NCBI RefSeq assembly: GCF_030848505.1
Contig: NZ_JAVDDU010000001.1
Span: 310,001-374,000, forward strand
Length of the DNA stretch: 64,000 bases
Direction: 5' to 3'
Origin: Marinimicrobium hydrolyticum
Lineage (GTDB): Bacteria; Pseudomonadota; Gammaproteobacteria; Pseudomonadales; Cellvibrionaceae
Positions 29,453 through 37,997 of the stretch are shown piece after piece (position 1 is the stretch's first letter; every line of letters begins with the position of its first letter). The notes below the pieces were generated by a model. The model searched no databases. It worked only from the letters and a program-made list of their open reading frames with translations, and had not been told where the DNA came from. Both the position numbers and the translations under genes were made by a program.

Positions 29453-31108
29453 GTGGCCATTGAAACCATCAAAGTCCCAGACATTGGCGGCTCCGACGAT
29501 GTCGAAGTGATAGAAATTAGTGTGTCCGTGGGCGATACCATTGACGTGGAAGATACCCTGATTGTTCTGGAAACCGATAAGGCTTCCATGGACATCCCTA
29601 GCACCTTGGCGGGTAAAGTGACCGCTGTGAAAGTGAAAGAGGGTGATAAGGTTTCCGAAGGTTCCGCGATTGTGGAAGTTGAAACCGCCGGTGAAGCTTC
29701 TGCCAGCGATGAGAAAGCCGAACCAGAAAGCGAGCAAAAAACCGAGCAAAAAGCCGAAGAAAAACCCGCCGCTGCAGAACAAAAATCCTCGGCCAGCTCT
29801 GGCAGCCAGGAAATTGACGTTCCGGTTCCGGACATCGGTGGTTCCGAAGGCGTTGAAGTGATCGAAGTGGCTGTCTCCGTGGGCGATGAAGTGTCCGAGG
29901 GAGATTCCCTCATCGTGCTGGAAACCGATAAAGCCTCCATGGAAATTCCAGCACCGGCCAGTGGCACTATCACCAGCATCGCGCTTAAAGAAGGCGATAA
30001 GGTGTCGCAAGGCGACCTGATCGGTAAAATGAAAACCGCTGGTGGAAGTAGTGAGCAGCCCAGCCAAGCTGCCCCCGCTCCCGCTAAGAGCGAGTCCGCT
30101 AGCTCTGAAGCCAAATCGGAAGCAGCGCCCGAGAAACCGGCGAGCGACAGTGGATCTCCCGCTACAGCCGCTGGTGCCAGCTCTGAAGTGATTAACTCCG
30201 GCGATGTTTACGCCGGACCAGCGGTACGCCGTCTGGGTCGTCAGCTGGGTGTGGATCTTGCCAAGGTTAAAGGGTCCGGCCCGCGTGGACGCGTCAGTAA
30301 AGACGATGTACGTGATTACGTGAAAAATATTGTTACGGCTTCTCAGTCCGGAGCGGCTCCCGCCGGTGGTGGCGCAATTCCTCGTCCGCCCGCCGTGGAT
30401 TTCGCCAAGTTCGGTGAAATCGAAACGGTGAAGATGAGCAAAATCAAAAAGCTCACCGCCGATAACATGACTCGCAGCTGGCTGAATGTTCCGCACGTCA
30501 CTCAGTGGGACGATGTGGACATTACTGAGATGGAAGCTTTCCGCAAAGGCCTGAAAGCGGAAGCGGAAAAGCGGGGTAGTAAGCTAACGCCTCTGCCGTT
30601 CCTGCTTAAAGCTTGTGCCGCTGCCTTGGCCGCAGAGCCCAGTTTCAATGTGTCTCTGCACCACGATGGCGAGCAGTTGGTACACAAGAAATACATTCAC
30701 ATTGGTATTGCTGTAGATACGCCCAACGGCTTGATGGTGCCGGTGATTCGCGATGTGGACAAAAAAGGCTTGTGGGAGTTAACTGACGAGATTAACGCCA
30801 TGGCCAAGAAAGCTCGCGATGGCAAGCTGACGGCTCTGGATATGCAGGGCGGGTGCTTTACCATTTCCAGCTTGGGTGCAATGGGCGGCAGTGGCTTCAC
30901 GCCTATCGTGAATACGCCGGAAGTGGGTATTCTCGGGGTGTCCCGTGCACAGATGAAACCGGTGTGGAATGGCAGTGAGTTTGTGCCGCGCAATATGCTG
31001 CCGATCTCTTTGTCCTACGATCATCGCGCCATCAATGGTGCTGATGCCGGCCGATTCTTTACCTATTTGTCTTCAGTGATCAGCGACGTGCGTCGTTTGT
31101 TGCTCTGA
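29453..31108 (+). CDS. aceF: Pyruvate dehydrogenase E2 (dihydrolipoamide acetyltransferase)
   Basis: Core of the pyruvate dehydrogenase complex, transferring acetyl from lipoyl groups to CoA. It starts from GTG 29453 with GAGGA upstream; 551 residues. There are two lipoyl domains (about 3-78 and 120-195) with lipoylated lysines Lys43 and Lys160 in TDKASM. Linkers rich in Ala, Glu, Pro and Ser follow, then a peripheral-subunit-binding domain (about 252-290, AGPAVRRLGRQLGV) and the catalytic domain (about 320-551) with SYDHRAINGAD (active-site His524). E. coli has three lipoyl domains and this protein two, as in many other gammaproteobacteria. A strong terminator follows. Confidence 0.98.
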   Translation: MAIETIKVPDIGGSDDVEVIEISVSVGDTIDVEDTLIVLETDKASMDIPSTLAGKVTAVKVKEGDKVSEGSAIVEVETAGEASASDEKAEPESEQKTEQKAEEKPAAAEQKSSASSGSQEIDVPVPDIGGSEGVEVIEVAVSVGDEVSEGDSLIVLETDKASMEIPAPASGTITSIALKEGDKVSQGDLIGKMKTAGGSSEQPSQAAPAPAKSESASSEAKSEAAPEKPASDSGSPATAAGASSEVINSGDVYAGPAVRRLGRQLGVDLAKVKGSGPRGRVSKDDVRDYVKNIVTASQSGAAPAGGGAIPRPPAVDFAKFGEIETVKMSKIKKLTADNMTRSWLNVPHVTQWDDVDITEMEAFRKGLKAEAEKRGSKLTPLPFLLKACAAALAAEPSFNVSLHHDGEQLVHKKYIHIGIAVDTPNGLMVPVIRDVDKKGLWELTDEINAMAKKARDGKLTALDMQGGCFTISSLGAMGGSGFTPIVNTPEVGILGVSRAQMKPVWNGSEFVPRNMLPISLSYDHRAINGADAGRFFTYLSSVISDVRRLLL

Positions 31109-31123
31109 TCAGTAATCGCTCAT

Positions 31124-31153
31124 AAAAAAGGCCAGCATATGCTGGCCTTTTTT
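31124..31153 (+). terminator. Intrinsic terminator of aceEF
   Basis: A perfect 30-base palindrome: A6-GGCCAGCAT and its complement ending in T6. It lies 15 bases after the aceF stop and would terminate in both directions. Confidence 0.93.
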
Positions 31154-31156
31154 ATT

Positions 31157-31215
31157 GGTGCTTTAGTCGAGTGATGCACGGAGGCAAATGACCAAACCCA
31201 GCCTCCACCATTCGT
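31157..31215. repeat. Remnant of the palindromic repeat family
   Basis: The left part (GTGCTTTAGTCGAGTG) matches the left flank of copy 3 at about 31720, and the right part (GGAGG...CCAAACCCAGCCTCCAC) matches the right end of the inverted copy at about 32064-32095. The middle is missing, so this looks like a deletion derivative joining the two ends. Confidence 0.55.
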
Positions 31216-31310
31216 TGAGAGCTCTGAAGCCCGAAGAGCATACCCAACCGCATTTTGCAGCCATTCTCAGTTCCCTGGAAATGTCTGACTTTCAAGTGTA
31301 GCCCTGGGTC

Positions 31311-31470
31311 TTTGGTCGAGTGCTCCGAGTGGGGCAGGCACACCCGGACACGCCGTGAATACTTCCGTGTAGGCTTGGATGCGGCATCCCTGCCGCATAC
31401 AGTCCGGGAATGCCTGCCCCACTCTCCGCGGTGCCATCCTGAAAGTTTCTGGAAATAAGGGAGTTGGGTG
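31311..31470 (+). repeat. Long palindromic repeat, copy 2
   Basis: Arms at 31327-31349 and 31402-31424 (23 nt, two mismatches) enclose the shared core GGACACGCCGTGAATAC and an inner perfect stem ATGCGGCA-TCCC-TGCCGCAT (31379-31398). The whole 160-base unit, including the flanks TTTGGTCGAGTGCT and GGAAATAAGGGAGTTGGGT, aligns with copy 3. The stem sequences differ between copies but stay complementary. No coding content is supported. Confidence 0.85.
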
Positions 31471-31559
31471 TGGTTCTGCGCACCGAAATGGATTCCTGTC
31501 CCATACGAAGTCGAGAGTGACGTGCTTTTGCGCAGGGGTACGCGGATCTCTATACCGTC

Positions 31560-31579
31560 ATCTCCACGAAAGTGGAGAT
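31560..31579. repeat. Short REP-like hairpin
   Basis: ATCTCCAC-GAAA-GTGGAGAT is a perfect 8-bp stem with a GAAA loop inside the phrase GTCATCTCC...GGAGATCCA. The layout is that of the widespread GTCATTCCCGCGAAAGCGGG-type REP palindromes of Proteobacteria, with a different stem. Only one copy is seen in the window. Confidence 0.55.
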
Positions 31580-31722
31580 CCAATCACGGAACAGCTTCGG
31601 ACGCCTCTGAACAACACAGCTGACACTAAGGCAGATTGGGTAAGGCTTAGTGGCACCCAACCTCATCAATACAAAGCTCTATAGAGAGCCAGCAAGATGG
31701 CTCACTTTGTATTTTTTGGCGC

Positions 31723-31881
31723 TTTGGTCGAGTGCTACGAGTGGGGTAGGGACTCCCGGACACGCCGTGGACCCATCCATAGGGGCTTGGCACCGACTTC
31801 CTGTCGGTGACAGTCCGGAAGTCCCTACCCCACTCTCCGCGGTGCCATTCAGAAAGTTTCGGGAAATAAGGGAGTTGGGTA
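31723..31881 (+). repeat. Long palindromic repeat, copy 3
   Basis: Arms at 31739-31761 and 31813-31835 (23 nt, one mismatch) surround the core GGACACGCCGTGGACCC and the inner stem CACCGAC-TTCCT-GTCGGTG (31791-31809). Relative to copy 2, the outer arms (GGGTAGGGA for GGGCAGGCA) and the inner stem have changed on both sides so that pairing is kept. The flanks are nearly identical to those of copy 2. Confidence 0.85.
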
Positions 31882-31909
31882 CACTTAGTGGCACCCAAAC
31901 GTCCCGTAA

Positions 31910-32083
31910 GGGTTTGGGGAGCTACCTTCGGGACTGTATGCGGCAGGGATGCCGCATCCAAGCCTACAGGGATGATTCACTAGGCACATCCATGTGCCTA
32001 GCCCTACGGGCAGCCTGCGGCTGTGCTAATCGTCTTTCCTGACGATTAGTCACGGCGTGTCCCGGAGGTAGATCGCCAAACCC
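31910..32083 (-). repeat. Inverted palindromic repeat, copy 4, interrupted by a 70-bp insert
   Basis: Arms at 31910-31936 and 32057-32083 pair imperfectly. The inner stem at 31938-31957 is the exact reverse complement of that in copy 2, followed by CCAAGCCTACA. The core is split at ATTCAC / CACGGCGTG by the segment 31981-32050, and CAC occurs on both sides (31978-31980 and 32051-32053). Confidence 0.75.
31981..32050. mobile_element. 70-bp four-hairpin insert within repeat copy 4
   Basis: The insert is almost entirely tandem hairpins: TAGGCACAT-CC-ATGTGCCTA, CCC-TAC-GGG, CAGCC-TGC-GGCTG and CTAATCGTC-TTTCCT-GACGATTAG. Removing it together with one CAC restores the uninterrupted core seen in copy 2. 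That fits insertion with a 3-bp target duplication. Mobility is inferred from this single event. Confidence 0.5.
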
Positions 32084-32164
32084 AACCTCCACTGCTAAGA
32101 AAGAGTGCCTTAATAGAATAGCTTAAGTGTTTTTTATTCTTTCCAGGAGAGCCGCTCGTTCAAA

Positions 32165-32554
32165 CTAGGGGCTTTGCAACAGCATCCGACTCCAACGCGG
32201 AGCGAGTTTACGCGCACATTCAAACAACGCCAGTCCACTGGCGGCGCCCGCCATGTTCGCCAAAATATCCAGCCAGCTAAACGTACGCGGCGGCATAAAA
32301 TGCTGAGCGACTTCAATACCGGTGGAGTAGGCCACCAGTATCAACCAGCGTTGCCAGACGGGCATGTTTGGGAATGCGAAGGTTATGGAAAGCCCTGCTA
32401 CCAAATAGCCCGTGAAATGCATAAGTTTGTCGTTGTACACGGGCACATAGTCGCCCGGAGTGCTGGTCAAACTTAGATAAGTATAAATTACCAGCATCAC
32501 GGCAAACTGAAGCAAGCACAAGGGTCGCCACACCCGGGCAATAGTATTCATCAT
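32165..32554 (-). CDS. VanZ-like membrane protein
   Basis: Small inner-membrane protein of the VanZ-like family; a role beyond the family name cannot be read. The 129 residues have about four hydrophobic segments (about 11-30, 43-62, 66-82, 97-113). The family motif NDKLMHFTGYLVAG is near the start of the second segment, and YSTGIEVAQHFMPPRTFSWLDILANMAGA follows (typical VanZ E-x2-Q...D-x-L-N pattern). Two consecutive ATGs (32554, 32551) lie behind GGAGG/AAGGA. It is 28 bases after the Usp gene and may be the last gene of the sulP-usp transcript. Confidence 0.82.
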   Translation of the reverse strand: MMNTIARVWRPLCLLQFAVMLVIYTYLSLTSTPGDYVPVYNDKLMHFTGYLVAGLSITFAFPNMPVWQRWLILVAYSTGIEVAQHFMPPRTFSWLDILANMAGAASGLALFECARKLAPRWSRMLLQSP

Positions 32555-32582
32555 TCCTTTTACTCCTCCGATACCCTTTGCG

Positions 32583-33437
32583 TTACCTTAACACCATAAG
32601 CGAAATACGAGTTCGGCTGATCATAGCCGTGGTGGTACTGCCCACGATGAGGTGCCGTATCCGTGAATGACCGTAGGCACCCATGATCAAAAGATCAATC
32701 TGATTATTTTCCTGATACTCCACCAGAACGGTTTCCGGATCGCCGGCAATAATACTGGCGGGCGCGTCAAAACCGGCGTCGGTCAGCTTCTTTTGCGCCC
32801 AATTCAATTGCTCCCGTGAGGTGGCCAAATCCGCACCCACCATCACCAGGTGACAGGGAATACCGCGAAAGAGCGGGCTGGCTGCGACCATTTCCACGCC
32901 TTTGCGGGTGGTGGCGCTGCCGTCAAAAGCCATCATGATCGCCTTGGGCGGTTCGAAGCTTTGTTGGGCAATAAGTATAGGGCGGTGCAGGGTGCGAATA
33001 ATTTGTTCCAGGTGAGTGCCGATGTGGCCATGGGCGGATGCGGTGTCTGCTCCACGCTTGCCCACTACTAACATGCGAGTTTCGGTTTCCAGGTCAGCCA
33101 GTGTGCTCACCAGCTCGCCGTGTCGCTGACGCGTCTCGACCTCGGCAATGCCTTTTTCTTGAACCCGTTCTTTCGCCGCGCTTAACATTAGACGGCCCTG
33201 TTCTTTTGCCAGCTTGGCGCGTTGCTCGTCAAGGCTCGCCAGCTCTTCCAGGAGGGCTTCTTGCGAGCCCAGACCGATGGTGCCGCTTAGGTTTTGTTTC
33301 TTGTCCGCTTTGGTGTCGCCGAGCACATGAATCAGGCTCAGGGGGGCGTCCATGCGCTGGGCCGACCAGGCGGCGTAGTCGCACACGGATTCGGAGTACT
33401 GGGAATCGTCGATGCAGGCTATGACTTTGTTATGCAT
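32583..33437 (-). CDS. Tandem universal stress protein
   Basis: Cytoplasmic protein of 284 residues made of two UspA domains (about 1-145 and 150-284). The second ends with a canonical ATP-binding G-x2-G-x9-GS motif (GAYGHSRIRHLIVGSTTTAMI in part). The first has a diverged version (GKRGADTASAHGHIGTHL). The gene begins 15 bases after the SulP transporter stop, so the two are very probably co-transcribed. SulP-Usp pairs recur in bacteria, and a role for the Usp in sensing or gating linked to the transporter is inference. Confidence 0.92.
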   Translation of the reverse strand: MHNKVIACIDDSQYSESVCDYAAWSAQRMDAPLSLIHVLGDTKADKKQNLSGTIGLGSQEALLEELASLDEQRAKLAKEQGRLMLSAAKERVQEKGIAEVETRQRHGELVSTLADLETETRMLVVGKRGADTASAHGHIGTHLEQIIRTLHRPILIAQQSFEPPKAIMMAFDGSATTRKGVEMVAASPLFRGIPCHLVMVGADLATSREQLNWAQKKLTDAGFDAPASIIAGDPETVLVEYQENNQIDLLIMGAYGHSRIRHLIVGSTTTAMISRTRISLMVLR

Positions 33438-33452
33438 AATCGCTCTCTCTTA

Positions 33453-34937
33453 TTAGTGGCCCATCAGCCGTTCAACGGCATCGGGTTTATCGTGCACCGC
33501 AAAGCGGTCCACCAGAGTGGCGCTGGCTTCGTTCAGGCCGACCAATTCCACATCAGTACCTTCCCGGCGGAACTTCAGTACCACTTTATCCAGGGAGCTG
33601 ACAGCCGTAATGTCCCAAAAGTGAGCGCGGCTTAAGTCGATGGTAACGTTATCGATGGCCTCTTTGAAGTCAAAGGCGTCGATGAACTGGTCCGCGGATG
33701 TAAAGAAAACCTGGCCCACTACGGTGTAGCGACGCTGCTCACCGTCTTCAGAGAGTTCAGAGCCCACGTAGAGAATATCGCCCACTTTGCGCGCAAAGAA
33801 TAGTGCGCTTAACAGTACGCCCACCAACACGCCATAGGCCAAGTTGTGCGTGGCCACCACCACCGCGACCGTTGAGACCATGACGATACTGGAGCTTTTG
33901 GGGTTGTGGCGCAGATTCGTCACTGATGACCAACTGAAGGTCCCGATGGATACCATGATCATTACAGCCACCAAAGCCGCCATGGGTATGGCCGCTACCC
34001 ATTGATCCAAAAAGACCACCATTACCAGCAATACAACCCCGGCGACCAAGGTGGACAGTCGAGTCCGTCCGCCGGATTTAATATTGATGACCGATTGGCC
34101 AATCATGGCACAACCGGCCATGCCGCCGAGCAGGCCCGAACCAACGTTGGCAACACCCTGGCCGACGCATTCGCGGTTCTTGTTACTGGGTGTATCGGTC
34201 AGGTCATCCACAATGGTGGCGGTCATCATGGATTCCAGCAGACCTACTACCGCCAGAGTTAGAGAGTAAGGGAAAATAATTCGCAGGGTCTCAAAATTCA
34301 AAGGCACATCGGGCCACAGGAACACAGGCAGGCTGTCGGGCAGCTCGCCCATATCGCCCACGGTGCGGATGTCCATACCCAGGTACATGGCGATGCCGGT
34401 CAGCACCACAATACACACCAGGGGCGAAGGCACGGCTTTGGTTATGTAGGGGAAAAGGTAAATAATGGCCAGGCCGCCAGCGAGCATGATGAAGACCAGT
34501 GAAGTGGCGTTTTCTCCGGTGATCTCCGGCAGTTGGGCAAGAAAGATCAGTATCGCCAGCGCGTTCACAAAGCCGGTTACCACCGAGCGTGATACAAAGC
34601 GCATCAAGACCCCTAGCTTGAAGACACCTGCCAGCATTTGCAGAACCCCCGTCAACAGGGTGGCCGCTAACAGATATTCCAAACCGTGGTCGCGCACCAA
34701 TGTGACCATCAACAGGGCCATGGCGCCAGTAGCGGCGGAGATCATCCCTGGTCGTCCGCCTACGAAGGCGGTAATGGTGGCGATACAAAACGAAGCGTAG
34801 AGCCCTACTTTAGGGTCTACGCCGGCGATAATGGAAAACGCGATGGCCTCGGGAATTAGGGCCAGCGCTACCACGATGCCGGCGAGCACGTCGCCTTTCT
34901 TATTGGAAAACCAGTTTTGTTGGATCGATGAAAGCAT
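33453..34937 (-). CDS. SulP-family anion transporter with STAS domain
   Basis: Inner-membrane anion permease (sulfate, bicarbonate or dicarboxylate are possible; not resolvable from sequence). The 494 residues have the SulP transmembrane domain (about 1-375, roughly 11-14 helices) with the family's N-terminal [19 protein letters not shown] and the [29 protein letters not shown] region. A C-terminal STAS domain follows (about 385-490, [18 protein letters not shown]). GGAAAGAGAATT precedes the ATG. The marine-type BicA-like family is a plausible subgroup given the short N terminus, but this is a guess. A strong hairpin lies just upstream. Confidence 0.93.
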   Translation of the reverse strand: MLSSIQQNWFSNKKGDVLAGIVVALALIPEAIAFSIIAGVDPKVGLYASFCIATITAFVGGRPGMISAATGAMALLMVTLVRDHGLEYLLAATLLTGVLQMLAGVFKLGVLMRFVSRSVVTGFVNALAILIFLAQLPEITGENATSLVFIMLAGGLAIIYLFPYITKAVPSPLVCIVVLTGIAMYLGMDIRTVGDMGELPDSLPVFLWPDVPLNFETLRIIFPYSLTLAVVGLLESMMTATIVDDLTDTPSNKNRECVGQGVANVGSGLLGGMAGCAMIGQSVINIKSGGRTRLSTLVAGVVLLVMVVFLDQWVAAIPMAALVAVMIMVSIGTFSWSSVTNLRHNPKSSSIVMVSTVAVVVATHNLAYGVLVGVLLSALFFARKVGDILYVGSELSEDGEQRRYTVVGQVFFTSADQFIDAFDFKEAIDNVTIDLSRAHFWDITAVSSLDKVVLKFRREGTDVELVGLNEASATLVDRFAVHDKPDAVERLMGH

Positions 34938-34970
34938 AATTCTCTTTCCATTGGGTAAAAGCAGTCCGTC

Positions 34971-35006
34971 GCCGGGGGCACCGTTGCGTGCAACGGTGCC
35001 CCCGGC
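34971..35006. promoter_or_regulatory. Perfect 17-bp GC-rich hairpin upstream of the SulP gene
   Basis: GCCGGGGGCACCGTTGC (34971-34987) and its exact complement (34990-35006) are separated by only two bases. It lies 33 bases upstream of the SulP start codon, in the leader on the minus strand. A smaller stem AACGCC/GGCGTT follows at 35045-35060. It may end the mobA transcript or act on the SulP leader; no T-run makes it a clean terminator. Confidence 0.5.
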
Positions 35007-35227
35007 GGGGCGCTTAATGTTTACTCGGTAAATTCCCGTTAGCGAACGCCGAAGGGCGTTTTACCAACGTAGGACGGGCACTGGGCCAAGTCGCGATAAC
35101 CGGCGAATTTTTGATGTGTTGTTATAGCGCGCTCAAGAGGTGAGCTGAAGCATTAGCCAGTCCCGGCGCGAAGGCGGCATATTCTAGTGGAAATGGCGTG
35201 TAATTGCATGTGCTTTTTGGCCATGGA

Positions 35228-35860
35228 TTAATTGCTTTCTTCCAGAAAAGGCAGCAGCGTTTCCGCCTGGTACAGGTCCTGGGGATGATTAATATTGAAA
35301 AAAGCATCGTAGCGGACGGAGGGAAAATCCACTTCCACACACTCTTGTTGACGCACCCACTCCTGCAGACGCGGGCTGACATCGCCTGTGAGCGCCTTGC
35401 TCACCGGATCAAGCAAGGAGCGATGCCAGAGAGCAAAGGTGGGATGCAGGCGTCCTTCTGAGCTGGCTACGGCCAGGTTGGCGCCACTTTCCTGGGTTGC
35501 CCTCAATAAGTGATCGACCAAGTCGGAAGGAAAGAATGGCGTATCGCTGGCAAAGCTGGCCAGCCACTGACAGTCCGGTCGGTGGGCGTGTAACCAGCTT
35601 AGGCCGGTTTGTATTCCCGCCAGGGGGCCGGGAAAATCGGGTTTCTCATCCGGCAACACCGTCAAGCGGCTACGGGCGAAGCGCAGGCTGCTACCGTTGG
35701 CGCTTAACAGCAATTGGTCAACCTGGGGCTGGGCCCGGTCAATGGTGCGTTGCAGCAAGGTCTTGCCGGCCAGAGGTAATAGGCACTTGTCGCCGCCCCC
35801 CATACGCCGGGCTTGCCCGCCCGCTAATAATATTCCCAGAATTGTGTCTTTTGTGGTCAT
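35228..35860 (-). CDS. mobA: Molybdenum cofactor guanylyltransferase
   Basis: Transfers GMP to molybdopterin to make the MGD cofactor for DMSO-reductase-family enzymes. The 210 residues open with the nucleotidyltransferase signature ILLAGGQARRMGGGDKCLLPLAGKTLL (shown in full length only in the sequence). ASDTPFFPSDLV carries the metal-binding aspartate and FFNINHPQDL is near the C terminus. No mobB, moeA or molybdoenzyme lies in the window. The ribosome-binding site is weak. Confidence 0.93.
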   Translation of the reverse strand: MTTKDTILGILLAGGQARRMGGGDKCLLPLAGKTLLQRTIDRAQPQVDQLLLSANGSSLRFARSRLTVLPDEKPDFPGPLAGIQTGLSWLHAHRPDCQWLASFASDTPFFPSDLVDHLLRATQESGANLAVASSEGRLHPTFALWHRSLLDPVSKALTGDVSPRLQEWVRQQECVEVDFPSVRYDAFFNINHPQDLYQAETLLPFLEESN

Positions 35861-36052
35861 GTTGAGTGGCCAAACTGCAGGTGACTAGGGCCTCGTGACG
35901 GCTTAGTGATACCACTTAAGCGTTACTTGAGACGAAAATAAGTGGGCTGATCGCGAATCAGCCTCGGTCTGGGCGTCCCTCCAGATGAAATAATCTCAGG
36001 CTAACAGTAGTATAGCGGATGTCATCGCTTTGACCCTCAGTTAGGATTCAAT

Positions 36053-36697
36053 ATGAACTACGATCTGAAAGATTTGCGACGCGAGTACCTTCGCGGCGGT
36101 TTGCAGTTAACGGATTTGAGTGCGGACCCCATAGCTCAGTTTGAGCTATGGATGGCGCAGGCGCTGGAAGCGCAAATTCCGGATCCCACCGCCATGGTGC
36201 TGGCGACTGTGGCGCAAGACGGGCAGCCGTCCCAGCGCATCGTTTTGCTCAAAGGTTTGGATAAACGCGGCTTTGTGTTTTATACCAATTTGCGCAGCCG
36301 AAAAGGCCTGGAGCTTCACTCAAACCCGAAAGTCAGCCTGCACTTTCCCTGGCACGTCCTGGAGCGGCAGGTGAGCGTATGCGGCGTGGTACAGCCACTG
36401 GATCGGGATGAGGTGGCGGACTATTTTCGTCGCCGCCCACGGGAGAGCCAGATTGCGGCCTGGGCCTCACGTCAAAGTCGGGCCATCGCGTCGCGGGCTG
36501 AACTGTTGGAGCGCTATAAAGCCACCGAGGAGCGTTTCGATCAGGAGGATGTGCCACCGCCGGAGTTTTGGGGCGGTTTTCGCGTCCGGCCTCACCAGGT
36601 GGAGTTCTGGCAGGGCGGCGCTCACCGTTTGCACGACCGCTACCAGTACACTTTGCAAGCCGAGGGCAACTGGGCCATCGATCGGCTGGAGCCCTAG
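36053..36697 (+). CDS. pdxH: Pyridoxamine 5'-phosphate oxidase
   Basis: FMN-dependent oxidase that makes pyridoxal 5'-phosphate. The 214 residues match the family (about 218). Motifs are [18 protein letters not shown] (FMN and substrate contacts), RSRKGLEL, and the C-terminal RLHDRYQYT and [12 protein letters not shown] precedes the ATG. It is followed by the CoA-transferase gene after 49 bases. A 192-base gap to mobA precedes it. Confidence 0.96.
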   Translation: MNYDLKDLRREYLRGGLQLTDLSADPIAQFELWMAQALEAQIPDPTAMVLATVAQDGQPSQRIVLLKGLDKRGFVFYTNLRSRKGLELHSNPKVSLHFPWHVLERQVSVCGVVQPLDRDEVADYFRRRPRESQIAAWASRQSRAIASRAELLERYKATEERFDQEDVPPPEFWGGFRVRPHQVEFWQGGAHRLHDRYQYTLQAEGNWAIDRLEP

Positions 36698-36746
36698 TGT
36701 GCCGCCATGAACAGAAAGATAATACGCACCGAATGAGCAAGCACCC

Positions 36747-37967
36747 ATGACAGACCAATCCCCGCAATCCGCCCGGCGCCCCCTGGAAGGGGTACGCGTT
36801 ATCGAAGTAGGGCAGTTGATCGCCGGGCCTTTTGCCGGCTGTATGCTGGCCTACTTCGGGGCCGAGGTGATTAAGCTCGAGCCGCCCGGCTCAGGTGATC
36901 CGCTTCGGGGCTGGCGGGTGGTGGAAGACGGTACTTCCCTGTGGTGGCGAAGCCTGGGGCGCAACAAGAAAAGCGTCACTCTGGATTTGAAGCAACCCGA
37001 AGGAAGGGCCCTGGCGCGCCAGTTGATTGACAGTGCCGATGTATTAATTGAAAACTTCCGCCCCGGCGTGATGGAGGAGTGGGGGCTCGGGCCAGACGCC
37101 GTTAAGCAAACCAATCCGGGGCTGGTGTACGCCCGCATTTCCGGTTACGGCCAGACCGGGCCCTACGCCAAAAAGCCGGGCTTCGCTTCCGTGTGTGAGG
37201 GCATGAGCGGATTTCGCTATGTGAATGGCTTTCCCGGTCAGGCACCTGTTCGCCCCAACCTGAGTATTGGTGACACCATTGCCGGCTTGCACGCTGCTTT
37301 GGGGATTGCCTTGGCGCTGTTTGAGCGCGAGCGGCACGGCGAACGGAATGGCCAGGTGGTGGATGTGGCGCTGTACGAGTCCATGTTCAACCTAATGGAA
37401 GCCGTGGTCCCCGAGTTCGATGGCGCCGGCGTGGTACGCGAGCCCTCAGGCACGACGGTCACCGGCATTGTGCCCACCAACACCTACCGGTGTCGCAACG
37501 GCAAGTACGTGGTCATCGGTGGGAATGGGGACTCCATCTTCAAGCGGTTGATGGACGTGGCGGGCTATCCCGAGATGGCAAGCGATCCGCGCATGGCCAG
37601 CAACAGCGGTCGGGTGGAGCATCAAGAGACCATAGATACAGCCTTGGCGACGTGGTGCAGTAGCCGTGATTCAGACGAGATACTGGCGCTGCTGGAAGAG
37701 GCGCGGGTACCCTCGGGGCCTATCTATAACGTGGCCGATATGTTGGCCGACCCGCACTTCAACGAGCGCGGCCTGTTCGAGCAGGTGGAGATTGACGGAA
37801 AGCCGTTGAAGATTCCGGCCATATTGCCGCGCCTCGCCGATACCCCGGGCCGGACCGACTGGCCCGGTCCAGGCCTGGGTAGCCATACCAATGAAATACT
37901 GCATGAGGTTCTGGGCGTGGATGAGGAGACGCTTGTCCAGCTAAGAGCCTCAGGCGTTATTGACTGA
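36747..37967 (+). CDS. Class III (CaiB/BaiF family) CoA-transferase
   Basis: Transfers CoA between carboxylic acids; the acids cannot be told from sequence. The 406 residues show the family opening LEGVRVIEVGQLIAGPFAGCMLAYFGAEVIKLEPPGSGDPLR. The catalytic aspartate is in NLSIGDTIAGLHAALGIALA. The C-terminal part contains RVPSGPIYNVADMLADPHF. The closest-looking group is the formyl-CoA/succinyl-CoA:carboxylate transferases. No neighbouring acyl-CoA enzyme suggests a pathway. Confidence 0.9.
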   Translation: MTDQSPQSARRPLEGVRVIEVGQLIAGPFAGCMLAYFGAEVIKLEPPGSGDPLRGWRVVEDGTSLWWRSLGRNKKSVTLDLKQPEGRALARQLIDSADVLIENFRPGVMEEWGLGPDAVKQTNPGLVYARISGYGQTGPYAKKPGFASVCEGMSGFRYVNGFPGQAPVRPNLSIGDTIAGLHAALGIALALFERERHGERNGQVVDVALYESMFNLMEAVVPEFDGAGVVREPSGTTVTGIVPTNTYRCRNGKYVVIGGNGDSIFKRLMDVAGYPEMASDPRMASNSGRVEHQETIDTALATWCSSRDSDEILALLEEARVPSGPIYNVADMLADPHFNERGLFEQVEIDGKPLKIPAILPRLADTPGRTDWPGPGLGSHTNEILHEVLGVDEETLVQLRASGVID

Positions 37968-37997
37968 TCTGCCCATCTATTCAGGAGAAACACCCTA

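Noticed and set aside
31311-31881. Repeated units that might suggest a CRISPR array
   Set aside because: The unit is about 160 bp, palindromic, irregularly spaced and occurs in both orientations, and there are no cas genes.
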